DNA of 64,000 nucleotides from JACQFZ01 sp041485885 (GTDB lineage: Bacteria; Pseudomonadota; Gammaproteobacteria; Acidiferrobacterales; Sulfurifustaceae): NCBI GenBank assembly GCA_041485885.1, contig JBGPKL010000001.1, forward strand, positions 1 to 64,000, written 5' to 3'. Below the pieces are notes generated by a model. That model did no database searches, had not been told where the DNA came from, and saw nothing but the letters and a program-made list of their open reading frames with translations. The position numbers and the translations under genes were made by a program. Within the stretch, counting starts at the first letter, position 1. Each line of letters starts with the position of its first letter. Positions 17,825 through 27,098 of this stretch are shown here, piece after piece.

Positions 17825-19181
17825 GGGCGTCGACGCGCAGGCAATCGAGCAGCCGCGCGTGCAGATTGTCGAAACTGCCGTTGCTCATGATAAGCACGTG
17901 ATCCCCCGGGCGCAGGGTCTCACGCATCGCCTGAAGCAACGCCTCGGTCGTGTCGTGCACGGCGCCCCGCCCGTCGAGCTTGGCAACGATGGCGCCCATG
18001 TCCCAAGAGAGCCCCGCCGGCCGCAACAACAACACCGCATCCGCCGCTTTCAACGAATCGGCAAGCGTATCGCGGTGTACGCCAAGGCGCATCGTGTTCG
18101 AACGCAGCTCGAGCACGGCGACGATTCGCTGCCGCCCGACGCGAGCGCGCAGCGCGGCGAGCGTGGCTTCAATCGCCGTCGGATGATGCGCGAAGTCGTC
18201 GTAGACGGTGATCCCACCGACTTGTCCGCGAATCTCCAAACGCCGCTTCGTGTTTTGAAAAGCGGTCAGCGCCGCTAACGCGCGATCGACGGAAACGCCG
18301 ACATGATGCGCGGCCGCGATCGCGGCGAGCGCGTTCTCCATGTTGTGCAATCCGTACAGACCCCAGCGGACCTCGCCCATTTCTTTACCGCGCAATTGCA
18401 CGCGAAATCGCGCGGCGTCGACCGAAGTCGGCCGCGCGGTCCATTCACCGTTCGTGCCGAATTTTTCTATGGGCGTCCAACTGCCCATGGCGAGAACGGC
18501 GGCGAGATTCGCGTCCGCGGCGTTGACGATTAGTCGACCCGTTGCTGGCACGATGCGCACGAAGTGATGGAACTGCCGTTTGATCGCGTCGAGGTCGGGG
18601 AAAATATCGGCGTGATCGTATTCGAGATTATTGAGCACGGCCGTGCGCGCGCGGTAATGCACGAACTTCGAGCGCTTGTCGAAGAACGCGGTGTCGTACT
18701 CATCGGCCTCGATGACGAAGAAGCGCGAATCGGTGAGGCGCGCCGACAGACCGAAGTTAGCCGGGACGCCGCCGATCAAAAATCCCGGCTTCAAGCCGGC
18801 GTATTCGAGAATCCAGGCAAGCATCGAAGCGGTCGTCGTTTTTCCATGCGTGCCGGCGACGGCGAGCACCCAACGATCGCGAAGCACGTTTTCCGCCACC
18901 CATTGCGCGCCGGAGATGTAAGGGAGATCGCGATCGAGTACCGCTTCCACCAATGCATTGCCGCGCGAGAGCGCATTGCCGATGATCACCATATCCGGCG
19001 CCGGTGCGAGATGCGCGGGATCGTAACCTTCGCGCAGCGCGATCCCTTGCTCGGCGAGCTGCGTGCTCATCGGCGGATACACCCCGACGTCGCACCCGGC
19101 GACCTGATGACCCAGCGAACGCGCGAGCAGCGCGACGCCCGCCATGAACGTTCCGCCGATTCCGGCGATGTGCAGGTGCAT
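17817..19181 (-). CDS. mpl: Murein tripeptide ligase (UDP-MurNAc:L-Ala-gamma-D-Glu-meso-Dap ligase)
   Basis: A 454-residue Mur-ligase-family enzyme that re-attaches recycled murein tripeptide to UDP-MurNAc in the cytoplasm. The N-terminal Rossmann domain carries HIAGIGGTFMAGVALLARS, distinguishing Mpl from MurC; the ATP loop is AGTHGKTTTASML; central motif VIEADEYDTAFFDKRSKFVHY; C-terminal domain FAHHPTAIEATL. Mpl is known from gammaproteobacteria and some betaproteobacteria. It overlaps the Lon-domain gene, and is divergent from rnd across 190 bases. Confidence 0.95.
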   Translation of the reverse strand: MHLHIAGIGGTFMAGVALLARSLGHQVAGCDVGVYPPMSTQLAEQGIALREGYDPAHLAPAPDMVIIGNALSRGNALVEAVLDRDLPYISGAQWVAENVLRDRWVLAVAGTHGKTTTASMLAWILEYAGLKPGFLIGGVPANFGLSARLTDSRFFVIEADEYDTAFFDKRSKFVHYRARTAVLNNLEYDHADIFPDLDAIKRQFHHFVRIVPATGRLIVNAADANLAAVLAMGSWTPIEKFGTNGEWTARPTSVDAARFRVQLRGKEMGEVRWGLYGLHNMENALAAIAAAHHVGVSVDRALAALTAFQNTKRRLEIRGQVGGITVYDDFAHHPTAIEATLAALRARVGRQRIVAVLELRSNTMRLGVHRDTLADSLKAADAVLLLRPAGLSWDMGAIVAKLDGRGAVHDTTEALLQAMRETLRPGDHVLIMSNGSFDNLHARLLDCLRVDARG

Positions 19182-19372
19182 GCGTCAGCGACTCCCGAGC
19201 ATGAGCCGATGCGTCACGAGCAATGCATACACCGGAAGAAGATCCATTGAAGTAAAAGAAACGCGGTCGTAAGCCCGCCGAATTTAGCGGTGCTCGCATT
19301 CTAGCAGTCGCGAACGGCCGGAACAGAGGCCGCGAGTTGGGCAGCGACCCTTGAAACACTTAAACTGGGGCT

Positions 19373-20476
19373 ATGCAGATTCCGCTGGTGCAGGAACGCG
19401 CCGCCCTTGCCGAGTTGTGCGACCGTTTCGCGTCGAGCCAATGGATAGCGCTCGACACGGAGTTCACGCGCGAGAGCACGTACTACGCGAAGCTCGGTCT
19501 GCTACAGCTGGCAACCGAGGAGACGATCGCGTGTATCGATCCGCTGGCGGTCGACCTCCTGCCGGTGCTGGAACTGCTCTACCAACCGACGATCATAAAA
19601 GTTCTGCATTCCGGGCGGCAGGATCTCGAAGTGCTTTACGACTTGCGCCGCGACGTTCCCCGGCCGTTGTTCGATACGCAGATCGCCGCCGCGCTCCTCG
19701 GCCACCCGGCGCAAATCGGCTACGCCGCGTTGGTGGAATCGATAACCGGCGTGAAACTGGCGAAGCTTCATACTCGCACGAATTGGGAAGCGCGTCCGTT
19801 GAGCGCCGAGCAACTCCGCTACGCCGGCGACGACGTGCGCTATCTGAGAGACGTGTACCACGAGCTGGATGGACAGCTTCGCAGTCGCGGCCGTTTGGCT
19901 TGGCTCACCGAGGAGTGCGAGGCGCTCGCCGATCCGGCGCTTTATCGCAATGATCCGGAGACCGCTTACCTTCGGTTGAATCCGGGTCACTCCATCGCCC
20001 CAGCGGCGCAGCCGCTACTCAGGGCGCTCGCGGCTTGGCGCGAGCGGACCGCGCAGGCGCGCGACCGGCCGCGCGGGTGGATCGTTTCCGATGCCGTGCT
20101 GATCGAGATAGCGCGCGCGATGCCATCGGACCGCGAAGCACTCGGCCGATTGCCGCAGGTGACGGCCGCGGTCGTGCGTACCTATGGCGATGAGCTGCTC
20201 GACGTTGTGCGCGCTGCGCGCACCGCGTCGGCCGAGCGCATCTGGTCGGACTCTCGGCCCATGACCTCGACGGAACAAAATCTCACCCGCCGTATGCTCG
20301 AGCGCGTCAACGCCGTCGCCCAGGCCGAGAACATTCGCCCTGAAATCGTCGCCACCCGGCGCGCCGTGCACGCACTAATGCGCGATCGAGCGGGGGCGCT
20401 TTCCAAGGGATGGCGACGCGAGCTGGTCGGCGGCGAATTGATCGCGATGATCGAGAGCGACGCGGCGAAAGGCTAG
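19373..20476 (+). CDS. rnd: Ribonuclease D
   Basis: A 367-residue DEDDy 3'-5' exoribonuclease that trims tRNA precursors. Exonuclease motifs: ALDTEFTRESTYY (Exo I, Asp28 and Glu30), LHSGRQDLEVLYD (Exo II) and YAGDDVRYL (Exo III, with the tyrosine of the DEDDy class). An HRDC domain follows (about residues 205-285, LRALAAWRERTAQARDRPRGWI), with a second C-terminal helical region. It is a single gene, converging on mltA with 25 bases between stops and no visible terminator. Confidence 0.95.
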   Translation: MQIPLVQERAALAELCDRFASSQWIALDTEFTRESTYYAKLGLLQLATEETIACIDPLAVDLLPVLELLYQPTIIKVLHSGRQDLEVLYDLRRDVPRPLFDTQIAAALLGHPAQIGYAALVESITGVKLAKLHTRTNWEARPLSAEQLRYAGDDVRYLRDVYHELDGQLRSRGRLAWLTEECEALADPALYRNDPETAYLRLNPGHSIAPAAQPLLRALAAWRERTAQARDRPRGWIVSDAVLIEIARAMPSDREALGRLPQVTAAVVRTYGDELLDVVRAARTASAERIWSDSRPMTSTEQNLTRRMLERVNAVAQAENIRPEIVATRRAVHALMRDRAGALSKGWRRELVGGELIAMIESDAAKG

Positions 20477-20501
20477 AAGGTCGTGCACCCGAGCGCGCCG
20501 C

Positions 20502-21665
20502 TTACGGAGCGCGCGGAACACGAGCCGGCAGCAGCACGTAAAGTCTACCCGGCGCGCGTATGCGCCCCGCGTAAGCCTCCGCCTCGGGTCCATAGCCGAA
20601 GAAGAGATCGGCACGCAGCGCGCCTTTGATTGCTCCGCCCGCGTCCTGTGCGAAGACGAGCTGACGGTACGGCGCATCCTGATCCGGCAACGTCGTGTCG
20701 AGCCATACGGGCAACCCGAGCGGAATATGAGTAGGATCGACGGCGATGGCGCGTTGCGCTAACAATGGGACGCCTAATGCGCCGAGCGGGCCGGGCAGAT
20801 TCGGATCGCGCAGTGTAAAGAAGACATAACTCGCGTTCGTGTTCATCGCGGCCTGCGCTTCGTCGGGATGCGAAGCGAGCCAAGCACGGATCGTCGGCGC
20901 GTCGATGTCGTCAAGTTTGAACCCGGCCTGTTCCACGAGCGTCCGCCCGATCGCGGTGTAGGGGTGGCCGTTTTGTTCGGCGTAGCCGACCATCAGCATC
21001 TCGCCGGAAGTTAGTCGCACGCGACCGGACCCCTGTATTTGAAGAAAGAAAAGCGCCACCGGATCGTCTACCCATACGATCTCGTTTCCCGTGAGCGGCG
21101 CGGAACTGCTCTCGATCTCCCCACGCGAAAAGTACGGCACCACGCGCCGACCGGTGAGACGTCCACGCACGCGCTTGTTGTTCAACTCAGGATAGAGCGC
21201 GCCGAGCTCGACCATGACGAGATCATCGGGCGCGCGATAGAGCGGATAGCGATAACGCTCGGTGCGGACGCGACTGCCGTTCAGTAGCGGCTCGTAGTAC
21301 CCGGTGACGAGACCCTTCGACTGAAGAAAAGCGGCTCGCTGCAGATGTGGCTCGAAACGGGTTTCAAAAAAAGCGCGCGCGGTTGCTTCATTGGGCGCAG
21401 AGACCGCCGCCGCGTCGTCGCAAATCGATTTCCATGAGCTACTCGCCGACGCAAGCTTACGGCAGGAGTTGAGCAACGCGGGCCAGGCAGACGCAAGGGA
21501 CGTCTCATGCCAGCCCGGGAGATCCGACCACGAGAGAACGGGTCCAGGACCCGGCGCGAAGGTCATACAGGCGCCAAGCGCGAGAGTCAGCAACAGGATG
21601 GGTGCGGCGCGTTCGGTTCCGCAAAAAAAAGACGGCCGACCTCGACACGCGCGCGATCGCCGCAC
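20502..21665 (-). CDS. mltA: Membrane-bound lytic murein transglycosylase A
   Basis: About 387 residues from a GTG start at 21665. It has a lipoprotein signal: hydrophobic APILLLTLALGAC with the lipobox cysteine, so it is anchored to the outer membrane. The MltA core follows (KGLVTGYYEPLLNGSRVRTERYRYPLY, FLQIQGSGRVRLTSGEMLMVGYAEQNGHPY) and the C-terminal 3D domain with PHIPLGLPVWLDT, RQLVFAQDAGGAIKGALRADLFFGYG. It cleaves peptidoglycan glycan strands to 1,6-anhydromuropeptides. No ATG lies near the signal peptide; GTG 21665 or TTG 21677 are candidates. An eight-T run (minus strand) lies between the GTG and the hydrophobic core, so a one-base error or slippage could hide the true start. Confidence 0.85.
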   Translation of the reverse strand: MRRSRACRGRPSFFCGTERAAPILLLTLALGACMTFAPGPGPVLSWSDLPGWHETSLASAWPALLNSCRKLASASSSWKSICDDAAAVSAPNEATARAFFETRFEPHLQRAAFLQSKGLVTGYYEPLLNGSRVRTERYRYPLYRAPDDLVMVELGALYPELNNKRVRGRLTGRRVVPYFSRGEIESSSAPLTGNEIVWVDDPVALFFLQIQGSGRVRLTSGEMLMVGYAEQNGHPYTAIGRTLVEQAGFKLDDIDAPTIRAWLASHPDEAQAAMNTNASYVFFTLRDPNLPGPLGALGVPLLAQRAIAVDPTHIPLGLPVWLDTTLPDQDAPYRQLVFAQDAGGAIKGALRADLFFGYGPEAEAYAGRIRAPGRLYVLLPARVPRAP

Positions 21666-21682
21666 CGGGGAGACCAATCGCT

Positions 21683-23968
21683 TCAGTTGGACAACGCTTC
21701 TTCGTGCGGCACCGCGTAACCGCATTCTTTTTGCGGGCAAACTTTTTCGGTGCCGCGGCGCTTCGTCGTCTTTATCGTGAGAATCGGATGACCGCACTTC
21801 GGACACGCCTCCGCGACCGGCGGATTCCAGACTGCGTACTTGCAATCCGGGTAACGCGCGCACGAATAGAAAATTTTCCCATAGCGCGACTTGCGCTTGA
21901 GCATGCTTCCCTGCTTGCATTCGGGGCACTGCACGCCCATGTCCTCGGGCTTCTCGAGCGGCTCCATGTGTCGACAATTGGGATAGTTGCCGCAGCCGAT
22001 GAACTTGCCGTAGCGACCGCGCTTGATGACGAGATTCGACCCGCATTTGGGACACATGCGTCCTTCGATAACCTCCGGCTCATTCGAGCTGCCGGCGGCA
22101 TCATCGACGTTGCGCGTGTAGTCGCAGTCGGGATAGCCGGTGCAACCGATGAAGTAGCCGTTGCGACCGAGCCGCTTCGCCAGGCGTTTGCCGCACTTCG
22201 GGCAGTTCTCTTCGAGCATTTCAACGCCGGGTCGTTCCACGCTTTCTTTCTCCTTCACTTGAACTTTGAACTCGCCCCAGAATTCCTGCAGCACCGGCCG
22301 CCACTCCTTATCGCCGCGCGAGATCGCGTCAAGATCGTCCTCCATGCGCGCCGTGAACTCGTAATCGACGTACTGCCGGAAGTGCTCCGACAAAAATTTG
22401 TTCACCACCCGACCGACGTCCGTGGGCGTGAAGCGACGCTTGTCGAGGAGGACATAGCCGCGCCGCTGCAGCGTCTCGATAATGCTCGCGTAGGTCGAGG
22501 GTCGGCCGATGCCGTACGCTTCGAGCGTCTTCACTAGGCTCGCCTCGCTGTAGCGCGGCGGCGGTTCGGTGAAGTGCTGTTCCTTGCGGATCGCCTTGAG
22601 CTCGACGGTCTCGCCTTCCTGGAGCGGCGGCAAAATCTTCTCGTCTTCGTCCTCGGGCAGCGCCTCATCGCTGCCCTCCTGGTAAACCGCCATGAAGCCC
22701 GGCTTTACAACGTGCGAGCCGGTCGCGCGGAACATATTGCCGGCTCCCGCTTCGAGGTCCACGGAAACGGTATCGAGCAGCGCGGGGACCATTTGACAGG
22801 CGACCGTACGCTTCCAGATCAACTCATAGAGCTTGTACTGCTCCGGCTTCAAATACTGCTTGACGTCGTCCGGCGCGCGCGCGGCGGAAGTCGGGCGGAT
22901 CGCTTCGTGCGCCTCCTGGGCGTTTTTCGATTTGCTCTTGTAGACCTGCGGCTCATCCGGCAAGTTGTCAGCGCCGAACCGCGTCTTCACCACTTCCCGA
23001 ATCTCGCTAACCGCCTCGGCGGCGAGATTCACCGAGTCCGTGCGCATGTAGCTGATGAGGCCGGTCACCTCGCCGCCGATGTCGAAGCCTTCGTAAAGTT
23101 GTTGCGCGAGGCGCATGGTGCGGCTGGCGGAATAACCGAGCTTACGCGCCGACTCTTGTTGCAGCGTCGACGTCGTGAACGGGGGAGACGGGTTGCGCCG
23201 GCGCTGCTTCTTCTCCACCGTCGCCACTCGCAGCCGCCCTTGAGCCGCGGCGTGCAGCGCCGTTTCGACCTCGGTTGCCCGCGCCGCGTCCCCAATCGAG
23301 AACTGCTCGAGTTTCTCGGCGCTGAAATGCGTGAGACGGGCGGCGAATCCCTTATCGTGTGCGGCGCAATCGGATTCGATCGTCCAATACTCGCGCGCGA
23401 TGAACCGTTCGATCTCCTCCTCGCGCTCGACAATGAGCCGCAACGCCGGGCTCTGCACGCGCCCGGCTGAAAGCCCCCGTCGTACCTTCTTCCAAAGAAG
23501 CGGCGAGAGGTTAAACCCGACGAGGTAATCGAGCGCACGCCGCGCCTGTTGCGCGTTCACGAGATTTTGCGACAGCTCGCGCGGTTGCTGGATCGCCAGC
23601 TGAATCGCGGTCTTGGTGATCTCATAGAACTCCACGCGGTGCACCGGCTTCGAATCGAGCACGCCGTGCTCCCGCAAAATTTCGTAAAGATGCCAGGAAA
23701 TCGCCTCGCCCTCGCGATCCGGGTCGGTCGCGAGATAAAGCGCGTCGGCGCCGTTCATCGCCTTGATGATCGCATCGAGGTGTTTCTTGTTCTTCTCGAT
23801 CAGCTGGTACTTCATAGCGAACGCGTTTTCGGTGTCGACCGCGCCTTGCTTGGGCACCAAATCGCGCACGTGCCCGTATGAGGCGAGCGCGACGAATTCC
23901 TTGCCCAAATACTTGGACATGGTCTTCGCCTTCGCGGGCGACTCCACAACGATCAGGTTCTTAGCCAT
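21683..23968 (-). CDS. topA: DNA topoisomerase I
   Basis: A 761-residue type IA topoisomerase that relaxes negative supercoils. N-terminal Toprim domain (LIVVESPAKAKTMSKYLG; ATDPDREGEAISWHL), catalytic tyrosine in GLISYMRTDS (Tyr307), and three C-terminal four-cysteine zinc-finger repeats (CPKCGKRLAKRLGRNGYFIGC, shortened here; CPKCGSNLVIKRGRYGKFIGC, likewise; CPECKQGSMLKRKSRYGKIFYSC, likewise), with a further partial cysteine pair at the end. Shorter than E. coli TopA (865 aa), largely in the C-terminal region. Ends 18 bases before the mltA GTG. Confidence 0.96.
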   Translation of the reverse strand: MAKNLIVVESPAKAKTMSKYLGKEFVALASYGHVRDLVPKQGAVDTENAFAMKYQLIEKNKKHLDAIIKAMNGADALYLATDPDREGEAISWHLYEILREHGVLDSKPVHRVEFYEITKTAIQLAIQQPRELSQNLVNAQQARRALDYLVGFNLSPLLWKKVRRGLSAGRVQSPALRLIVEREEEIERFIAREYWTIESDCAAHDKGFAARLTHFSAEKLEQFSIGDAARATEVETALHAAAQGRLRVATVEKKQRRRNPSPPFTTSTLQQESARKLGYSASRTMRLAQQLYEGFDIGGEVTGLISYMRTDSVNLAAEAVSEIREVVKTRFGADNLPDEPQVYKSKSKNAQEAHEAIRPTSAARAPDDVKQYLKPEQYKLYELIWKRTVACQMVPALLDTVSVDLEAGAGNMFRATGSHVVKPGFMAVYQEGSDEALPEDEDEKILPPLQEGETVELKAIRKEQHFTEPPPRYSEASLVKTLEAYGIGRPSTYASIIETLQRRGYVLLDKRRFTPTDVGRVVNKFLSEHFRQYVDYEFTARMEDDLDAISRGDKEWRPVLQEFWGEFKVQVKEKESVERPGVEMLEENCPKCGKRLAKRLGRNGYFIGCTGYPDCDYTRNVDDAAGSSNEPEVIEGRMCPKCGSNLVIKRGRYGKFIGCGNYPNCRHMEPLEKPEDMGVQCPECKQGSMLKRKSRYGKIFYSCARYPDCKYAVWNPPVAEACPKCGHPILTIKTTKRRGTEKVCPQKECGYAVPHEEALSN

Positions 23969-24148
23969 TTGGCCTCGTGTTGCGACTTGGATCGACGATC
24001 GTGGCGCGGGTTCGCGATTAGACGCGCCGTCCGCTTAGTAAGCGTATGGGTTAACGGCGTTGCGGGTGCGGTAGTCACGCCCGCATTGTTGACGATAGAT
24101 GCCAGGACTTGTCAAGCAGCAACCGCGGCAGGGGTACCGCCGGCGCGC

Positions 24149-24637
24149 TCAGTGGAGCAGTCCTTGCCCCTGAAGATCGTCGAACACCATGTCTTCGAGC
24201 AACGCGTGGGCGTGCTCCTGACCCGGCTGGTGATTCAGCACCATGAGGACGACCCATTTCAATTGCTCGAGCGAAATTTCATCGAGATCGAGCGCCATCG
24301 CGCGCTCGATGACGAGCTCGCGCGTGCGCCCTTCGAGCGCGCCATTTTGCTCCATGGTGAGCAGGAACCCGCGGCACTGCGAATCGAGCTTGCGCGCTTC
24401 GAGCAGGGTGTAATGCCGCATCGCGCCCGGATCGCCGCGCAATGCCTGGCTCGCGGCGCGCTGCCGCTGGGCGGAAAGACCATCGAGCCAACGGAATGCT
24501 TTGCGGATCTCGCCGCGCCGGAACCCGGCCTCGCTCAGCTCGAGCGCGAGCTGTTTTTGATCGGGATGAAATTCCGGGTTCTCGTCCATGTAATTTTCGA
24601 ACAGGTACAACAATACATCGAACACGGTCTCTTTCAT
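24149..24637 (-). CDS. smg: Smg family protein (DUF494)
   Basis: A 162-residue protein of the Smg/DUF494 family, found next to dprA and topA in many beta- and gammaproteobacteria; its function is not established. The N-terminal MKETVFDVLLYLFENYMDEN and the C-terminal LEQLKWVVLMVLNHQPGQEHAHALLED are the conserved ends. The ATG at 24637 follows GGGGA; the frame stays open 60 bases upstream into dprA. It starts 13 bases after dprA ends, so the two form an operon. About 180 bases separate it from topA; these hold a possible TTGACA -35 hexamer on the minus strand (24110-24115) with a weak -10. Confidence 0.9.
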   Translation of the reverse strand: MKETVFDVLLYLFENYMDENPEFHPDQKQLALELSEAGFRRGEIRKAFRWLDGLSAQRQRAASQALRGDPGAMRHYTLLEARKLDSQCRGFLLTMEQNGALEGRTRELVIERAMALDLDEISLEQLKWVVLMVLNHQPGQEHAHALLEDMVFDDLQGQGLLH

Positions 24638-24650
24638 CTTTCCCCATCTT

Positions 24651-25784
24651 TCAGGGTGCGCGCTGATAACCGCTCGGTCCCGCCAACACCAGTCCACGCA
24701 ACTCCAACTGCAACAGAATGGAGGAAACGGTATCGGCCGTCAATCCACTGCGATCGATCACGGCGTCGACGTGCATCGGATCGTAACCGAGACAATCGAG
24801 CAATTGACGCTCAAGCGGCGCAAGCGCGGGAGCATTCGTCGATATTACTGGGCGCGGCTGGCCTTGAGCGATCTGCGCGAGTGGGCCGAGTTCTTCCAAA
24901 ATGTGCACAGCCGTTTCGACCAACTTCGCGCCTTGACGGATCAGCGCATGACATCCCCGCGCGAGCGGCGAATGAATCGAGCCCGGCAGCGCGAATACTT
25001 CGCGGCCTTGCTCGCCGGCCAAGCGCGCGGTGATGAGCGAGCCGCTTTGAACAGCCGCCTCGACCACCAACACGCCGAGACTTAAACCACTGATGAGACG
25101 ATTTCGCACCGGAAAGTTCCCCGCGCGTGCCGGCGTGCCGATCGGGAACTCCGAGACCAGCGCGCCGCGCGCCGCGATCGTATGAGCAAGCTCGCGATGC
25201 CGCGCCGGATAAACTCGATCGAGGCCGGTGCCCGCCACCGCAATCGTCGTACCTCCGGCCTCGAGGGCACCGCGGTGCGCCGCCGCGTCGATACCGAGCG
25301 CGAGTCCACTGGTGATCGACAAGCCGCTTTGCACGAGCGAGCGCGCGAACGCGCTGGCATTCTGCGCACCGAGAGGCGTGGGGTTGCGGCTGCCGACGAT
25401 CGCGAGTTGCGGATGATTGAGCGATTCGCGCTGTCCATTGACATAGAGCACCGCGGGCGGATCGGGAATCTCACGCAGCAACGGCGGATAATCCGAATCG
25501 GACCACGTAACGAGATGATGATCTTCCTCAGTCAACCAGGCGAGATCCGCCGCGAACGTGGCCGGTTTCGGGCCGCTGAGGATCGCGTCAATCGCGACCG
25601 GTGGATCGGCATGTCCGACCGAGAAAATGCTTTCGTCTTCAAACGCCGCATGAAGCGACGGGCGATCCGCCGCGAACAACGTTTCGATCGAAGCAAAACG
25701 CTCGACCAGCATGATGCGCCCGCGATACCCGAGGCCGGGCAAGTGCGCGAGGGTTAACCACAGGATTTGGATCGCCGGGCTCAT
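24651..25784 (-). CDS. dprA: DNA processing protein DprA (Smf)
   Basis: A 377-residue DprA, which binds incoming single-stranded DNA and loads RecA during natural transformation. N-terminal helical domain (LTLAHLPGLGYRGRIMLVERF), the Rossmann-like core with YPPLLREIPDPPAVLYVNG, the SRNPTPLG motif, GLALGIDAAAHRGALEAGG and the FPVRNRLISGLSLGVLVVEA signature, then a C-terminal winged-helix domain (LECLGYDPMHVDAV-like). The ATG at 25784 follows AAGGA at a rather long spacing; ATG 25802 is an alternative. In LysM-dprA-smg order on the minus strand. Confidence 0.93.
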   Translation of the reverse strand: MSPAIQILWLTLAHLPGLGYRGRIMLVERFASIETLFAADRPSLHAAFEDESIFSVGHADPPVAIDAILSGPKPATFAADLAWLTEEDHHLVTWSDSDYPPLLREIPDPPAVLYVNGQRESLNHPQLAIVGSRNPTPLGAQNASAFARSLVQSGLSITSGLALGIDAAAHRGALEAGGTTIAVAGTGLDRVYPARHRELAHTIAARGALVSEFPIGTPARAGNFPVRNRLISGLSLGVLVVEAAVQSGSLITARLAGEQGREVFALPGSIHSPLARGCHALIRQGAKLVETAVHILEELGPLAQIAQGQPRPVISTNAPALAPLERQLLDCLGYDPMHVDAVIDRSGLTADTVSSILLQLELRGLVLAGPSGYQRAP

Positions 25785-25824
25785 CCGGCGATCATCCTTC
25801 ATGTGGCGTTGGATTTAAACAGCA

Positions 25825-26952
25825 CTAAGGTGTAACGACAACGTCGAGCAGGTGCACCGGGCGGGTTGCGTTCATCACTAGCGCATAACTCACCTTCTCG
25901 AACGTGCGGAAGACGAGCAACAGCGCCGCCTCTTCATCCGGCAAGTTATAGTTACTACCCGTCACCGGATCCTTGTGCTTGCCTTGGCGGTACAGCACGC
26001 GCAGCACGTGCCCTTCTTCAAGGCCCTCGCGCTGGCCGAGGCTCACGGTGATCACCGTGTGCGAGCCGATCTCCGCCACTGCGTTCAGCGCGGCGATAAT
26101 GCGGCCGCGCACCGGCTTACCCGGCGAACGCGGGAAATAATAGGGGAGTGCCGCACGCTGAGGTGCCGCAATCAGGCGATCCGTCGGCACAATCTCCTGC
26201 TTGACGGCGGTCACGACGAGCTTGCTCGGGTCTCCGGTCTCAAGGCGCTGGGCGTCGCCGAGGTACAGCGCCTCGTACGCCAGTAGCTCGCCGGTGTCTG
26301 GATTCTTGAGCGCTTTGCCGGGACGGAATATCTGGAAATATTCGGCGTCCGCGTCCCGCATACCGCGTGCGTAGAACTGGCTTTGATTGCCGAGCGCGAG
26401 TCGACCATCAAGTCCAACGGTGACATATCCCGCCTGCCTGAGCTCGCGTTCACCCACTGCCAGCGGTTGCGTAAGGAACGGAACAATAATATCGGGCGTT
26501 ATCGTCGGTATCGCGCGCTCGAGCGCGTCGCTATAAACCTGCGGCAAGAGCTTCTTCGTTTCATTTCCGGAGCGTGAGACCGATGTGCTATCGACCCGCA
26601 CGGATTCGGTGTCCTGCGGCGGCAACGTCGTCGTTCCGTCGGCTGAGAGTTTTTCGTTGCGCAGTAACGTAAGCTCGGGTTGCCCATCGACATACCGCAG
26701 GACGATGACGTCGCCGGGGTAAATCAGGTGTGGGTTCTTGATCCTCTCATTGATCTTCCACACCCGCGGCCAGTGCCACGGTGTTTGCAGAAATCGCGCG
26801 GCGATATCCCACAACGTATCGCCTTTGACCACGGTATAGCGCTCGGGGTGGTCGGGCTTGAGCTGCACGTCGTCGGCCGCAACCAGCGCGGGCGCGAGAC
26901 CCAGCAATATAATAAGTACGTAACGGAAACGGCGGAGCTGAAGGAAGGGCAC
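25825..26952 (-). CDS. LysM-domain exported protein
   Basis: About 375 residues: a signal peptide ending near PALVAA, a LysM domain (YTVVKGDTLWDIAARFLQ ... NPHLIYPGDVIVL) that binds peptidoglycan, then a long unassigned region with basic and beta-rich segments. This LysM protein is commonly found between dprA and def in proteobacteria; its function is unknown. The GTG at 26952 is preferred because AAAGGGAG precedes it and it yields a compact signal peptide (VPFLQLRRFRYVLIILLGLAP); the ATG codons at 27000 and 27018 have no ribosome site and would add a long leader before the hydrophobic core. Confidence 0.8.
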   Translation of the reverse strand: MPFLQLRRFRYVLIILLGLAPALVAADDVQLKPDHPERYTVVKGDTLWDIAARFLQTPWHWPRVWKINERIKNPHLIYPGDVIVLRYVDGQPELTLLRNEKLSADGTTTLPPQDTESVRVDSTSVSRSGNETKKLLPQVYSDALERAIPTITPDIIVPFLTQPLAVGERELRQAGYVTVGLDGRLALGNQSQFYARGMRDADAEYFQIFRPGKALKNPDTGELLAYEALYLGDAQRLETGDPSKLVVTAVKQEIVPTDRLIAAPQRAALPYYFPRSPGKPVRGRIIAALNAVAEIGSHTVITVSLGQREGLEEGHVLRVLYRQGKHKDPVTGSNYNLPDEEAALLLVFRTFEKVSYALVMNATRPVHLLDVVVTP

Positions 26953-26970
26953 GGACCAGTTGCTCCCTTT

Positions 26971-26979
26971 TGATATAAT
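26971..26979 (+). promoter_or_regulatory. Extended -10 promoter upstream of def
   Basis: TGATATAAT is a perfect extended -10 (TGnTATAAT) on the plus strand. No -35 is apparent, as often with extended -10 promoters. Transcription would begin near 26986, about 113 bases before def. Confidence 0.5.
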
Positions 26980-27098
26980 CTTGCGAGAAGTGTAGTTCAT
27001 GTTTTGGCGGAACGCCAAGCTAATGGCGCGGTCAAATCGCTTGTAATTCAGTAGCCTCTGGCCGCTTTATTCATTCGGTCTAACGTTTCATACCGCTC

